This document shows, piece after piece, positions 58,035-64,000 of a DNA stretch of 64,000 nucleotides. The translations under genes were made by a program, and so were the position numbers. Origin of the DNA: Atopobiaceae bacterium (GTDB lineage Bacteria; Actinomycetota; Coriobacteriia; Coriobacteriales; Atopobiaceae); NCBI GenBank assembly GCA_022483015.1, contig JAKVOB010000001.1, forward strand, positions 1,078,902-1,142,901, written 5' to 3'. Under the pieces are notes generated by a model. It saw only the letters and a list, made by a program, of their open reading frames with translations. It was not told the DNA's origin and did not search any database. Position 1 is the stretch's first letter, and every line of letters starts with the position of its first letter.

Positions 58035-58049
58035 GGCAGGCTCCCTGCC
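58035..58049. terminator. Short hairpin between convergent EIIC and ROK genes
   Basis: GGCAGG-CTC-CCTGCC within the 37-bp intergenic gap; it could serve both strands. No T-run is seen. Confidence 0.4.
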
Positions 58050-58069
58050 GCGCCTGCGCCTGCCGTCTT

Positions 58070-59245
58070 CTAGACGTTGCTCGCGAAGTCGTCGATGCAC
58101 AGGAGGGCGGCTCCGAGCTGGGTCGCGTGGCGGTAGAGGTGCGAGAGGCTCACGTAGCTCGCATCGCTGCCGAAGATGTCGAGGGCTGCCACGCGTCCGC
58201 GGATGGCCTCGAGCCAGGGGTCGAGGTAGCGCACGACCCCGCCGCCGATGATGACGTCGCAGTCGAGGGCCAGGTGGATGTCGTTGACGCCGATGGCAAG
58301 GTGGCTCAGGTAGGAGTCCCAGACCTCCTGGGCCCGGCCGTCCCCCTTGTCCAGGGCCGAGAAGAACTCCTCGAGCGTGAGGCCGAGGTCGTCCGAGAGG
58401 CACCTCGTCGAGCAGTAGGCCTCGAGACAACCCCTCCTTCCGCACGAGCAGGTACGGCCTCCCGTCTCGACGCAGATGTGCCCGAACTCGCCGCTCCGGC
58501 CGTCGTCACCAACATAGGGCGCGCCTCGTAGGAGCACGGCCCCACCGACCCCGCTCTCGAGCGAGAGGTAGGCGATGCTCTTGGTGTTCGGGCGCATGTA
58601 CCATTCGGCGAAGCCGCCGAGGTTGGCGTCGTTGCCGAAGCTCGTGGGATAGGGGATGCGGCTCCTGAGGCCCTCGAGCGGGGCATCCGTGAGGCGGAGC
58701 GTCGGGGCATGCGTGAGCGTGTCGGCGTCGCGGTCGATGATGCCAGGGATCGCCACGCCGACTCCGAGGAGGCGGGTGCGGTCGATCCCCTCGTCGTCGA
58801 CGAAGGACTCGAGCTCGCGTGCCAGCATGTCGCCGAGCGCGTCGATGCTGGAGGCGGGCTCATGACGCGTCGTGCGCGTGGCCACCTCGTCGCGGCGGAG
58901 GTTGGTGGCGATGAGGCGGAAGTGGTGGTCGGTCACCAGGACGCCGATGGCGTTGCGGGCGTCACCGTCCATCGCGAGGCGCGTCGCGGGACGACCTCCG
59001 GTGGACTGCTCCTGGCCGTTCTCGTAGATGAGCCCGTCGTCGTAGAGCTCCGTGAGGCTCTGGTGGACGGTCGGCAGGCTGAGGCCGAGCTCGGTCGCGA
59101 CCTGCTGCTTGGTGAAGGAGTCGTCGGTGTCATAGAACATGCGGAACACGCGGTTGCGCGTCTTTTGGTGACGTCCTGCGGTGGTGGTCTGGTCCATGGT
59201 GGTCACGGCTTCCGATGGGGGTCTGGTCCCAGATGCGTGGGGCAT
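58070..59245 (-). CDS. ROK-family transcriptional repressor (XylR/NagC-like)
   Basis: 391 aa. An N-terminal winged helix (RNRVFRMFYDTDDSFTKQQVATELGLSLPTVHQSLTELYDDGLI, then GRPATRLAMD) is fused to a ROK sugar-kinase-like domain: GVGVAIPGIID, SFGNDANLGGFAEW, ESGVGGAVLLRGAPYVGDDGRSGEFGHI, and the zinc-binding CSCGRRGCLEAYCS. It is divergent from the xylulokinase-like operon, whose promoter has two tandem ACTTT-N3-AAAGT-like dyads, so it is the likely repressor, relieved by a pentose or other free sugar. The ATG at 59245 has AGGAAG upstream; an ATG at 59197 is an alternative. Confidence 0.92.
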   Translation of the reverse strand: MPHASGTRPPSEAVTTMDQTTTAGRHQKTRNRVFRMFYDTDDSFTKQQVATELGLSLPTVHQSLTELYDDGLIYENGQEQSTGGRPATRLAMDGDARNAIGVLVTDHHFRLIATNLRRDEVATRTTRHEPASSIDALGDMLARELESFVDDEGIDRTRLLGVGVAIPGIIDRDADTLTHAPTLRLTDAPLEGLRSRIPYPTSFGNDANLGGFAEWYMRPNTKSIAYLSLESGVGGAVLLRGAPYVGDDGRSGEFGHICVETGGRTCSCGRRGCLEAYCSTRCLSDDLGLTLEEFFSALDKGDGRAQEVWDSYLSHLAIGVNDIHLALDCDVIIGGGVVRYLDPWLEAIRGRVAALDIFGSDASYVSLSHLYRHATQLGAALLCIDDFASNV

Positions 59246-59313
59246 GCGCTTCCTGCGGGTAATTTCCTACCGTTTACCCATATTGCGAACATCATACGGC
59301 AAAGTGCCAATGA

Positions 59314-59326
59314 ACTTTGCTAAAGT
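59314..59326. promoter_or_regulatory. ACTTT-N3-AAAGT operator candidate 1 (kinase operon)
   Basis: ACTTTGCTAAAGT, perfect 5-bp arms. It differs in only one base from the site at 37978-37990 in the fucosidase promoter. Confidence 0.6.
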
Positions 59327-59327
59327 A

Positions 59328-59340
59328 TCTTTACAAAAGT
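59328..59340. promoter_or_regulatory. ACTTT-N3-AAAGT operator candidate 2 (kinase operon)
   Basis: TCTTTACAAAAGT, one mismatch in the left arm. It is in tandem with candidate 1 at 14-bp centre spacing, 20 bp before the kinase start. Confidence 0.5.
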
Positions 59341-59360
59341 AGGATACGAAAGGACGTGAC

Positions 59361-60839
59361 ATGCTCTACCTCGGCATCGACCTCGGCACGTCGGCGGTGA
59401 AGCTCCTGCTCATGCAGGAGGACGGCACCATCTGCAACATCGTGAGCAAGGAGTACCCGGTCGAGTATCCCCATCCGGGCTGGAGCCAGCAGGACCCCGA
59501 AGACTGGATCCGCGCCGTGTGCGAGGGTATCCCCGAGCTGCTCCGCGGCTTCGATGCCAGCGAGGTGGCGGGCATCGGGTGCGCAGGTCAGATGCACGGA
59601 CTCGTGGTGCTCGATGCCGAGAACCGCGTGATCAGGCCTTGCATCCTCTGGAACGACGGCCGGACCGAGCGCCAGGTCCGCTACCTCAACGAGACCATCG
59701 GCCGCGAGCGTGTCGCCTCGGCCACGGCCAACATCGCCTTCGCTGGCTTCACGGCACCCAAGCTCCTCTGGATGCGCGACGAGGAACCCGAGAACTTCTC
59801 GCGCATCGAGAAGGTCATGCTGCCGAAGGACTACGTCAACTACCGGCTCACGGGCGTCCACTCCACCGACTTCTCCGACGCCTCGGGCACCCTCCTGCTC
59901 GATGTGGAGCATCGCTGCTGGTCGAAGGACATGCTCGACCTCTGTGGCGTCACTGAGGCACAGCTGCCGCGCCTGTACGAGAGCTACGAGCCCGTGGGAC
60001 ACCTGACGGCCGAGGCAGCCGCCACGCTCGGCCTTCCCGAGGGCGTCGTGGTCTGTGCCGGTGCTGGTGACAACGCCGCCGCAGCGGTGGGATGCGGGGC
60101 TGTCGGCTCAGGCCGATGCAACATCAGCCTGGGGACCTCGGGCACGATCTTCATCACGAGCGATGCCTTCAGGGTCGATGCCCTGAACGCCCTCCATTCC
60201 TTCGACCATGCCGACGGGGGATACCACCTCATGGGGTGCATCCTCTCGGCGGCGAGCTGCAATCGGTGGTGGTGCGAGGACGTCCTCGGGAGCTCCGACT
60301 ACGCAGGGCTCCAGGAAGGCATCGACCTCACCGACACGTCGGCGAGCCAGGCCTACTTCCTGCCCTACCTCATGGGCGAGCGAAGCCCTCACAACGACCC
60401 GGCGGCACGCGGTGCCTTCGTGGGCCTGCGCCTCGACTCGTCGCGACAGGAGCTCACGCGTGCGGTGCTGGAGGGGGTCTCCTTCGCGTTCAGGGACTGC
60501 CTCGAGATCGCCCGCGCCCAGGGCATCGAGGTCACGAGGAGCACGGTGTGCGGCGGCGGCGCCAAGAGCCGGCTCTGGCTCGAGATGCTCGCAAGCATCC
60601 TCGGCGTCACGCTCGAGCTGCCCCAGACCGAGCAAGGCCCGGGCTATGGCGGCGCCATGCTCGCGGCCGTGGCATGCGGGGCCTACCCGTCGGTCGCGGA
60701 CTGCGCCGGGCACCTGGTCCACATGAGGGGAGAGGTCGCACCTGACGTCTCCCTTGCGCAGGGATATGCGCGTCGCTACGAGGTCTGGCATGGCCTCTAC
60801 CCGGCGCTCAAGGACTCGTTCAAGCTGATGGAGGAGTAA
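59361..60839 (+). CDS. xylB: Xylulokinase-like FGGY sugar kinase
   Basis: 492 aa, FGGY family. N-terminal LYLGIDLGTSAVKLLL phosphate loop, the xylulokinase-specific GCAGQMHGLVVLD, ILWNDGRTERQV, FTAPKLLWMRDEEPENF, KDYVNYRLTG, DFSDASGTLLLD, GAGDNAAAAVGCG with the catalytic Asp, GTSGTIFI, and the C-terminal VCGGGAKSRLWLEMLASILGV. It phosphorylates a ketopentose, most likely D-xylulose to D-xylulose 5-phosphate, feeding the pentose phosphate or phosphoketolase route. AAAGGA precedes the ATG. It is first of a three-gene operon with DUF4867 and an isomerase, under the tandem dyads. Confidence 0.9.
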   Translation: MLYLGIDLGTSAVKLLLMQEDGTICNIVSKEYPVEYPHPGWSQQDPEDWIRAVCEGIPELLRGFDASEVAGIGCAGQMHGLVVLDAENRVIRPCILWNDGRTERQVRYLNETIGRERVASATANIAFAGFTAPKLLWMRDEEPENFSRIEKVMLPKDYVNYRLTGVHSTDFSDASGTLLLDVEHRCWSKDMLDLCGVTEAQLPRLYESYEPVGHLTAEAAATLGLPEGVVVCAGAGDNAAAAVGCGAVGSGRCNISLGTSGTIFITSDAFRVDALNALHSFDHADGGYHLMGCILSAASCNRWWCEDVLGSSDYAGLQEGIDLTDTSASQAYFLPYLMGERSPHNDPAARGAFVGLRLDSSRQELTRAVLEGVSFAFRDCLEIARAQGIEVTRSTVCGGGAKSRLWLEMLASILGVTLELPQTEQGPGYGGAMLAAVACGAYPSVADCAGHLVHMRGEVAPDVSLAQGYARRYEVWHGLYPALKDSFKLMEE

Positions 60840-60841
60840 CC

Positions 60842-61483
60842 ATGGAACTGACGCCCGTCACCGACCCATCGTTTGCCGCATATGGGAGGGTCGTGAGCTG
60901 CCCTGATGGGCTCCTCGGCCCAATCGTGGCCACCCTGGGGGACAAGACGCCCTGCCCAGAGGCCACTGACTACGTGGCCTCCGACCCTGCCATAGAGGCC
61001 CTGCCCGAGGCCAAGCGCCTCGGGGTCGCCCTCTATGGTGGACAGGCCGTGCAGTTCGGCTGGTGCAACGGCCACAACACCAGGCTCAACTGCCTCGAGT
61101 ATCATCGCGACAGCGAGTTCAACCTCGGTACCGTCGACTTCGTGCTGCTCCTGGCACGGCTCGACCAGGTCCGGGACGGGCGTCTCGACACCGCCGACGT
61201 CCGTGCCTTCAAGGTCCCCGCGGGTGTGCTCGTGGAGGTCTATGCCACGACGCTGCACTATGCGCCCTGCCACACGGATGCGGCCAAGGGCTTCAGGGTG
61301 CTGGTGGCGCTTCCCGCCGGCACCAATGGCCCCCGCCCTGCCGACGTCATCCCCGCGGGTGACGCGAACCTGCTCCGGGCGGCCAACAAGTGGCTGCTCG
61401 CGCATGCCGACAGCGCGGAGGCGGCACAGGGTGCCGTGGTGGCGCTCGAGGGCGACAACATCGACATCAAGGACCTGATCTAG
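60842..61483 (+). CDS. DUF4867 protein
   Basis: 213 aa. It matches the DUF4867 pattern: TDPSFAAYGRVV start, ALYGGQAVQFGWCNGHNTRLNCLEYHRDSEFN, FKVPAGVLVEVYATTLHYAPC, and FRVLVALPAGTN. The spread of His and Glu (NCLEYHRDSE and LHYAPCH) on beta-strands suggests a cupin-like metal site. It starts 2 bp after the kinase stop, so it is co-translated with it. Known members sit beside sugar isomerases and kinases, so an aldose-mutarotase, isomerase or lyonase-like role is a reasonable guess. No activity can be assigned. Confidence 0.85.
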   Translation: MELTPVTDPSFAAYGRVVSCPDGLLGPIVATLGDKTPCPEATDYVASDPAIEALPEAKRLGVALYGGQAVQFGWCNGHNTRLNCLEYHRDSEFNLGTVDFVLLLARLDQVRDGRLDTADVRAFKVPAGVLVEVYATTLHYAPCHTDAAKGFRVLVALPAGTNGPRPADVIPAGDANLLRAANKWLLAHADSAEAAQGAVVALEGDNIDIKDLI

Positions 61484-61544
61484 CGGCCTCACGCTCGCGA
61501 GGCTCCCACAAACCCATCCGTGTTCCCATACGAAAGGACCGTCC

Positions 61545-63035
61545 ATGAAATCCGACAACATCCCTGACGTCAAGCTCGGCATCATCGCCGTCAGCCGCGA
61601 CTGCTTCCCGATCCAGCTCTCGGAGACCCGTCGTGCGGCCATCGTCGCCTCCTGCCGTGCCCGCGGGCTCGACGTCATCGAGGTCAGCAAGACCGTCGAG
61701 AGCGAGGCCGACATGCTGGTCGCGGTCGACGAGGCGACCAAGGCCGGTGCCAACGCGCTCACGGTCTTCCTCGGCAACTTCGGCCCCGAGACCCCCGAGA
61801 CCCAGATCGCCCAGCGCTTCGACGGCCCCTGCATGTTCGTGGGCGCGGCCGAGGGCGACGGCGACCTCGTGAACGGCCGTGGCGATGCCTACTGCGGCAT
61901 GCTCAACTGCTCGTACAACCTCGGGATGCGCCACGTCAAGGCGCACATCCCGTCATACCCCGTGGGCACAGCCGACGACATCGCCGGCATGATGGCCGAC
62001 TTCGTACCTGTGGCCCGCGCCGTCATCGGCCTGGCACACCTCAAGGTCATCTCGTTCGGCCCGCGCCCCCAGGACTTCTTCGCCTGCAACGCCCCCATCA
62101 AGGGGCTCTATGAGCTGGGCATCGAGGTCGAGGAGAACTCCGAGCTCGACCTGCTCGTCTCGTACAAGGAGCACGCCGGTGACGCGCGCATCGACGGGGT
62201 CTGCGCCGACATGGCCGCCGAGATGGGGGAGGGCAACTACTACAAGGACCTGCTCCCTCGCATGGCGCAGTTCGAGCTGACCCTTCTCGACTGGGCCGAG
62301 GCGCACAAGGGCAGCCGCGACTACGTGGCCTTCGCCGACAAGTGCTGGCCTGCCTTCCCGAGCCAGTTCGGCTTCGAGCCCTGCTATGTCAACAGCCGCC
62401 TCGTGAGCCGTGGCATTCCCGTCTCCTGCGAGGTCGACATCTACGGTGCCGTCTCCGAGTACATCGGGATGTGCGCGAGCGATGACACCGTGACCCTGCT
62501 CGACATCAACAACTCCGTGCCCAAGAGCCTCTATGACGCCGAGATCGCGCCGACCACGGACTGCGACCTCACCGACACCTTCATGGGCTTCCACTGCGGC
62601 AACACCCCGAGCTGCAAGATGTGCTCGGACCGCGCCGTGCGCTACCAGCTCATCCAGCACCGTCTGCTCGAGCCAGAGGGCTCGGACCCCGACTTCACGC
62701 GCGGCACGCTCGAGGGGGACATCGCGGCGAGCCCCATCACGTTCTTCCGCCTCCAGTGCGACTCGGAGGGCCAGCTGCGCTCCTACGTCGCCGAGGGCGA
62801 CATCCTGCCCGCGGCCACGCACTCCTTCGGAGGTCGCGCCATCTTCGACATCCCCGAGATGGGCCGCTTCTATCGCCATGTCCTTCTCCAGAAGCACTTC
62901 CCGCACCACGGTGCCGTGGCCTTCAGGCATTGCGGCAAGGCGCTGTTCGACATCTTCACCTACCTGGGCGTGGACGACATCTCGTACAACCAGCCCAAGT
63001 CCCTTCCGTACCCTTCCGAGAACCCCTTCGCGTAA
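61545..63035 (+). CDS. L-fucose/L-arabinose isomerase-family sugar isomerase
   Basis: 496 aa. Fucose-isomerase-like fold: VKLGIIAVSRDCFPIQLSETRR at the start, ANALTVFLGNFGPETPE, KVISFGPRPQDFFACNAPI, FGFEPCYVNSRLVSRGIPVSCEVDIYGAVSEY (a Glu/Asp metal site), LLDINNS, and a C-terminal HCGNTPSCKMC segment followed by RHCGKALFDI. It interconverts an aldose and a ketose. No classical xylose isomerase is in the window and the gene is in one operon with a xylulokinase-like kinase, so it may make D-xylulose from D-xylose. Conversion of fucose released by the GH29 enzyme is the alternative. GAAAGGA precedes the ATG; the gap to DUF4867 is 61 bp. Confidence 0.85.
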   Translation: MKSDNIPDVKLGIIAVSRDCFPIQLSETRRAAIVASCRARGLDVIEVSKTVESEADMLVAVDEATKAGANALTVFLGNFGPETPETQIAQRFDGPCMFVGAAEGDGDLVNGRGDAYCGMLNCSYNLGMRHVKAHIPSYPVGTADDIAGMMADFVPVARAVIGLAHLKVISFGPRPQDFFACNAPIKGLYELGIEVEENSELDLLVSYKEHAGDARIDGVCADMAAEMGEGNYYKDLLPRMAQFELTLLDWAEAHKGSRDYVAFADKCWPAFPSQFGFEPCYVNSRLVSRGIPVSCEVDIYGAVSEYIGMCASDDTVTLLDINNSVPKSLYDAEIAPTTDCDLTDTFMGFHCGNTPSCKMCSDRAVRYQLIQHRLLEPEGSDPDFTRGTLEGDIAASPITFFRLQCDSEGQLRSYVAEGDILPAATHSFGGRAIFDIPEMGRFYRHVLLQKHFPHHGAVAFRHCGKALFDIFTYLGVDDISYNQPKSLPYPSENPFA

Positions 63036-63046
63036 GGAGGAGCGGT

Positions 63047-63083
63047 CGCGCGCGGCCTTGCCTGACCCCCATGGCCGCGCGCG
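63047..63083 (+). terminator. Terminator of the kinase-isomerase operon
   Basis: 11-bp perfect stem CGCGCGCGGCC / GGCCGCGCGCG with a 15-nt loop, starting 11 bp after the isomerase stop and followed by TCGTCCTCTT. Confidence 0.7.
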
Positions 63084-63210
63084 TCGTCCTCTTCCGGAAG
63101 TCCCTTCCGCTTGCAGATGCGTGCCGCACGCCGACGCCCTCGGTGGGTACCATGTGACGTGAGGGCCGCACGTCGGGCCGACCTATCTCATGCCAACAGA
63201 GGGGATTCCC

Positions 63211-64000
63211 ATGGACAAGAGCATCGAGGACAGCGTACGTACCTGGCAGGAGAGCGTCACGGAGCCCGACCTGGCGGCCGAGCTCGACGGGCTCGTCTCG
63301 GCCGGTGACGAGGAGGCCCTCTCGGATGCCTTCTACCGGAGCCTCGAGTTCGGCACGGCCGGCCTTCGCGGCGTCATCGGCGTGGGCACCAACCGCATGA
63401 ACGTCTATGTGGTAGCCCAGGCCACGCAGGGCCTCGCCAACTACCTCAACGCCCATTACACGAACCCCTCCGTCGCCATCGCGCGCGACTCGCGCAACAA
63501 GGGCGAGGACTTCCAGAAGGCCGCCGCCAGCGTGCTCGCGGCAAACGGGATCCACGTCTACGTCTACCCGCGCATCGAGCCGGTCCCCACGCTCTCGTTC
63601 GCGGTGCGCCACCTCCACACCTCAGCCGGCATCGCGCTCACGGCCAGCCACAACCCGGCCAAGTACAACGGTTACAAGGCCTATGACGACAACGGCTGCC
63701 AGATTGCCACGGAGGCGGCCGACGAGATCTCGGCATCGATCGCCGACGTCGACATCTTCCATGGCGTGAAGCGCATGGACTTCGACGAGGCGATCGAGAA
63801 GGGCCTCGTGGAGTGGACGCCCGACGAGGTCATCGACGCCTTCATCGACGCCGTGGCGAAGCAGTCCGTCCCGGGCTTCAAGGCCTCCGAGGACTTCAGC
63901 GTGGTCTACACGCCGCTCAACGGCACGGGCATGGAGTGTGTGAGCAAGATCCTGGCCCGCATCGGTGTCAAGAACGTCACCGTGGTGCCCGAGCAGGCCG
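63211..64000 (+). CDS. Phosphoglucomutase/phosphomannomutase, 3' end outside the window
   Basis: The first 263 residues of an alpha-D-phosphohexomutase of the long (about 550-580 aa) PgcA type. FGTAGLRGVIGVGTNRMN marks the N-terminal substrate loop; RDSRNKGEDF and the phosphoserine loop ALTASHNPAKYNGYKAY place the active Ser at 146. GAGGGGATT precedes the ATG. It converts glucose 1-phosphate (for example from the GH94-type phosphorylase) to glucose 6-phosphate. It lies beyond a strong terminator, so it is probably its own transcription unit and a housekeeping gene. The frame is open to the window end. Confidence 0.93.
   Translation, partial: MDKSIEDSVRTWQESVTEPDLAAELDGLVSAGDEEALSDAFYRSLEFGTAGLRGVIGVGTNRMNVYVVAQATQGLANYLNAHYTNPSVAIARDSRNKGEDFQKAAASVLAANGIHVYVYPRIEPVPTLSFAVRHLHTSAGIALTASHNPAKYNGYKAYDDNGCQIATEAADEISASIADVDIFHGVKRMDFDEAIEKGLVEWTPDEVIDAFIDAVAKQSVPGFKASEDFSVVYTPLNGTGMECVSKILARIGVKNVTVVPEQA

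Overview
This window looks like the chromosome of a host- or rumen-associated anaerobic actinobacterium of the class Coriobacteriia (Olsenella/Atopobium-like). That placement is inferred from the high GC content with strong GC3 bias, giant MBG/InlB-repeat surface proteins, pyruvate formate-lyase fermentation, LplBC/MsmK-type sugar ABC transport and a DUF4867 gene. No rRNA, tRNA, CRISPR array or insertion sequence was seen.

Left part (1-24.6 kb): cell-surface genes. An InlB-repeat surface protein runs off the left edge and carries one +1 frameshift. A ZIP metal transporter follows on the minus strand, then a pair of hairpin repeats and an orphan hybrid histidine kinase. Next is an almost 12 kb MBG-domain gene made of near-identical modules, with about ten single-base indels confined to 720 bp. 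It ends in a membrane anchor and cytoplasmic tail, and is followed 2 bp later by a small membrane protein.

24.9-28.3 kb: a pyruvate formate-lyase operon in which the enzyme is split. A 722-aa protein carries the Cys-Cys pair but no glycyl-radical loop. An 83-aa protein carries only the glycyl-radical segment. The radical-SAM activase follows. This is the most unusual system in the window.

28.3-35.3 kb: a lower-GC cell-envelope glycan cluster. On the minus strand it holds a flippase, an 80-aa translationally coupled protein, two GT2 glycosyltransferases, a DUF2304 protein and perhaps a tiny membrane peptide. A divergent large polytopic membrane protein and a small membrane protein lie on the plus strand.

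35.3-63.1 kb: a large carbohydrate locus whose enzymes together match fucosylated, galactosylated and acetylated xyloglucan oligosaccharides. It encodes an acetyl-esterase-like hydrolase, GH29 alpha-fucosidase, a LacI regulator, a GH94-type phosphorylase, a complete ABC importer (two permeases, lipoprotein, MsmK-type ATPase), a YesL-like protein, GH42 beta-galactosidase, a ParB-like/BMP fusion, a metallophosphoesterase, GH31 alpha-xylosidase, a GH1 enzyme coupled to a PTS EIIC, a ROK repressor, a xylulokinase-like kinase, a DUF4867 protein and a fucose-isomerase-family enzyme. A 13-bp dyad (ACTTT-N3-AAAGT) occurs upstream of both the fucosidase operon and the kinase operon and may tie them into one regulon. 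A phosphoglucomutase/phosphomannomutase, cut by the right edge, closes the window.
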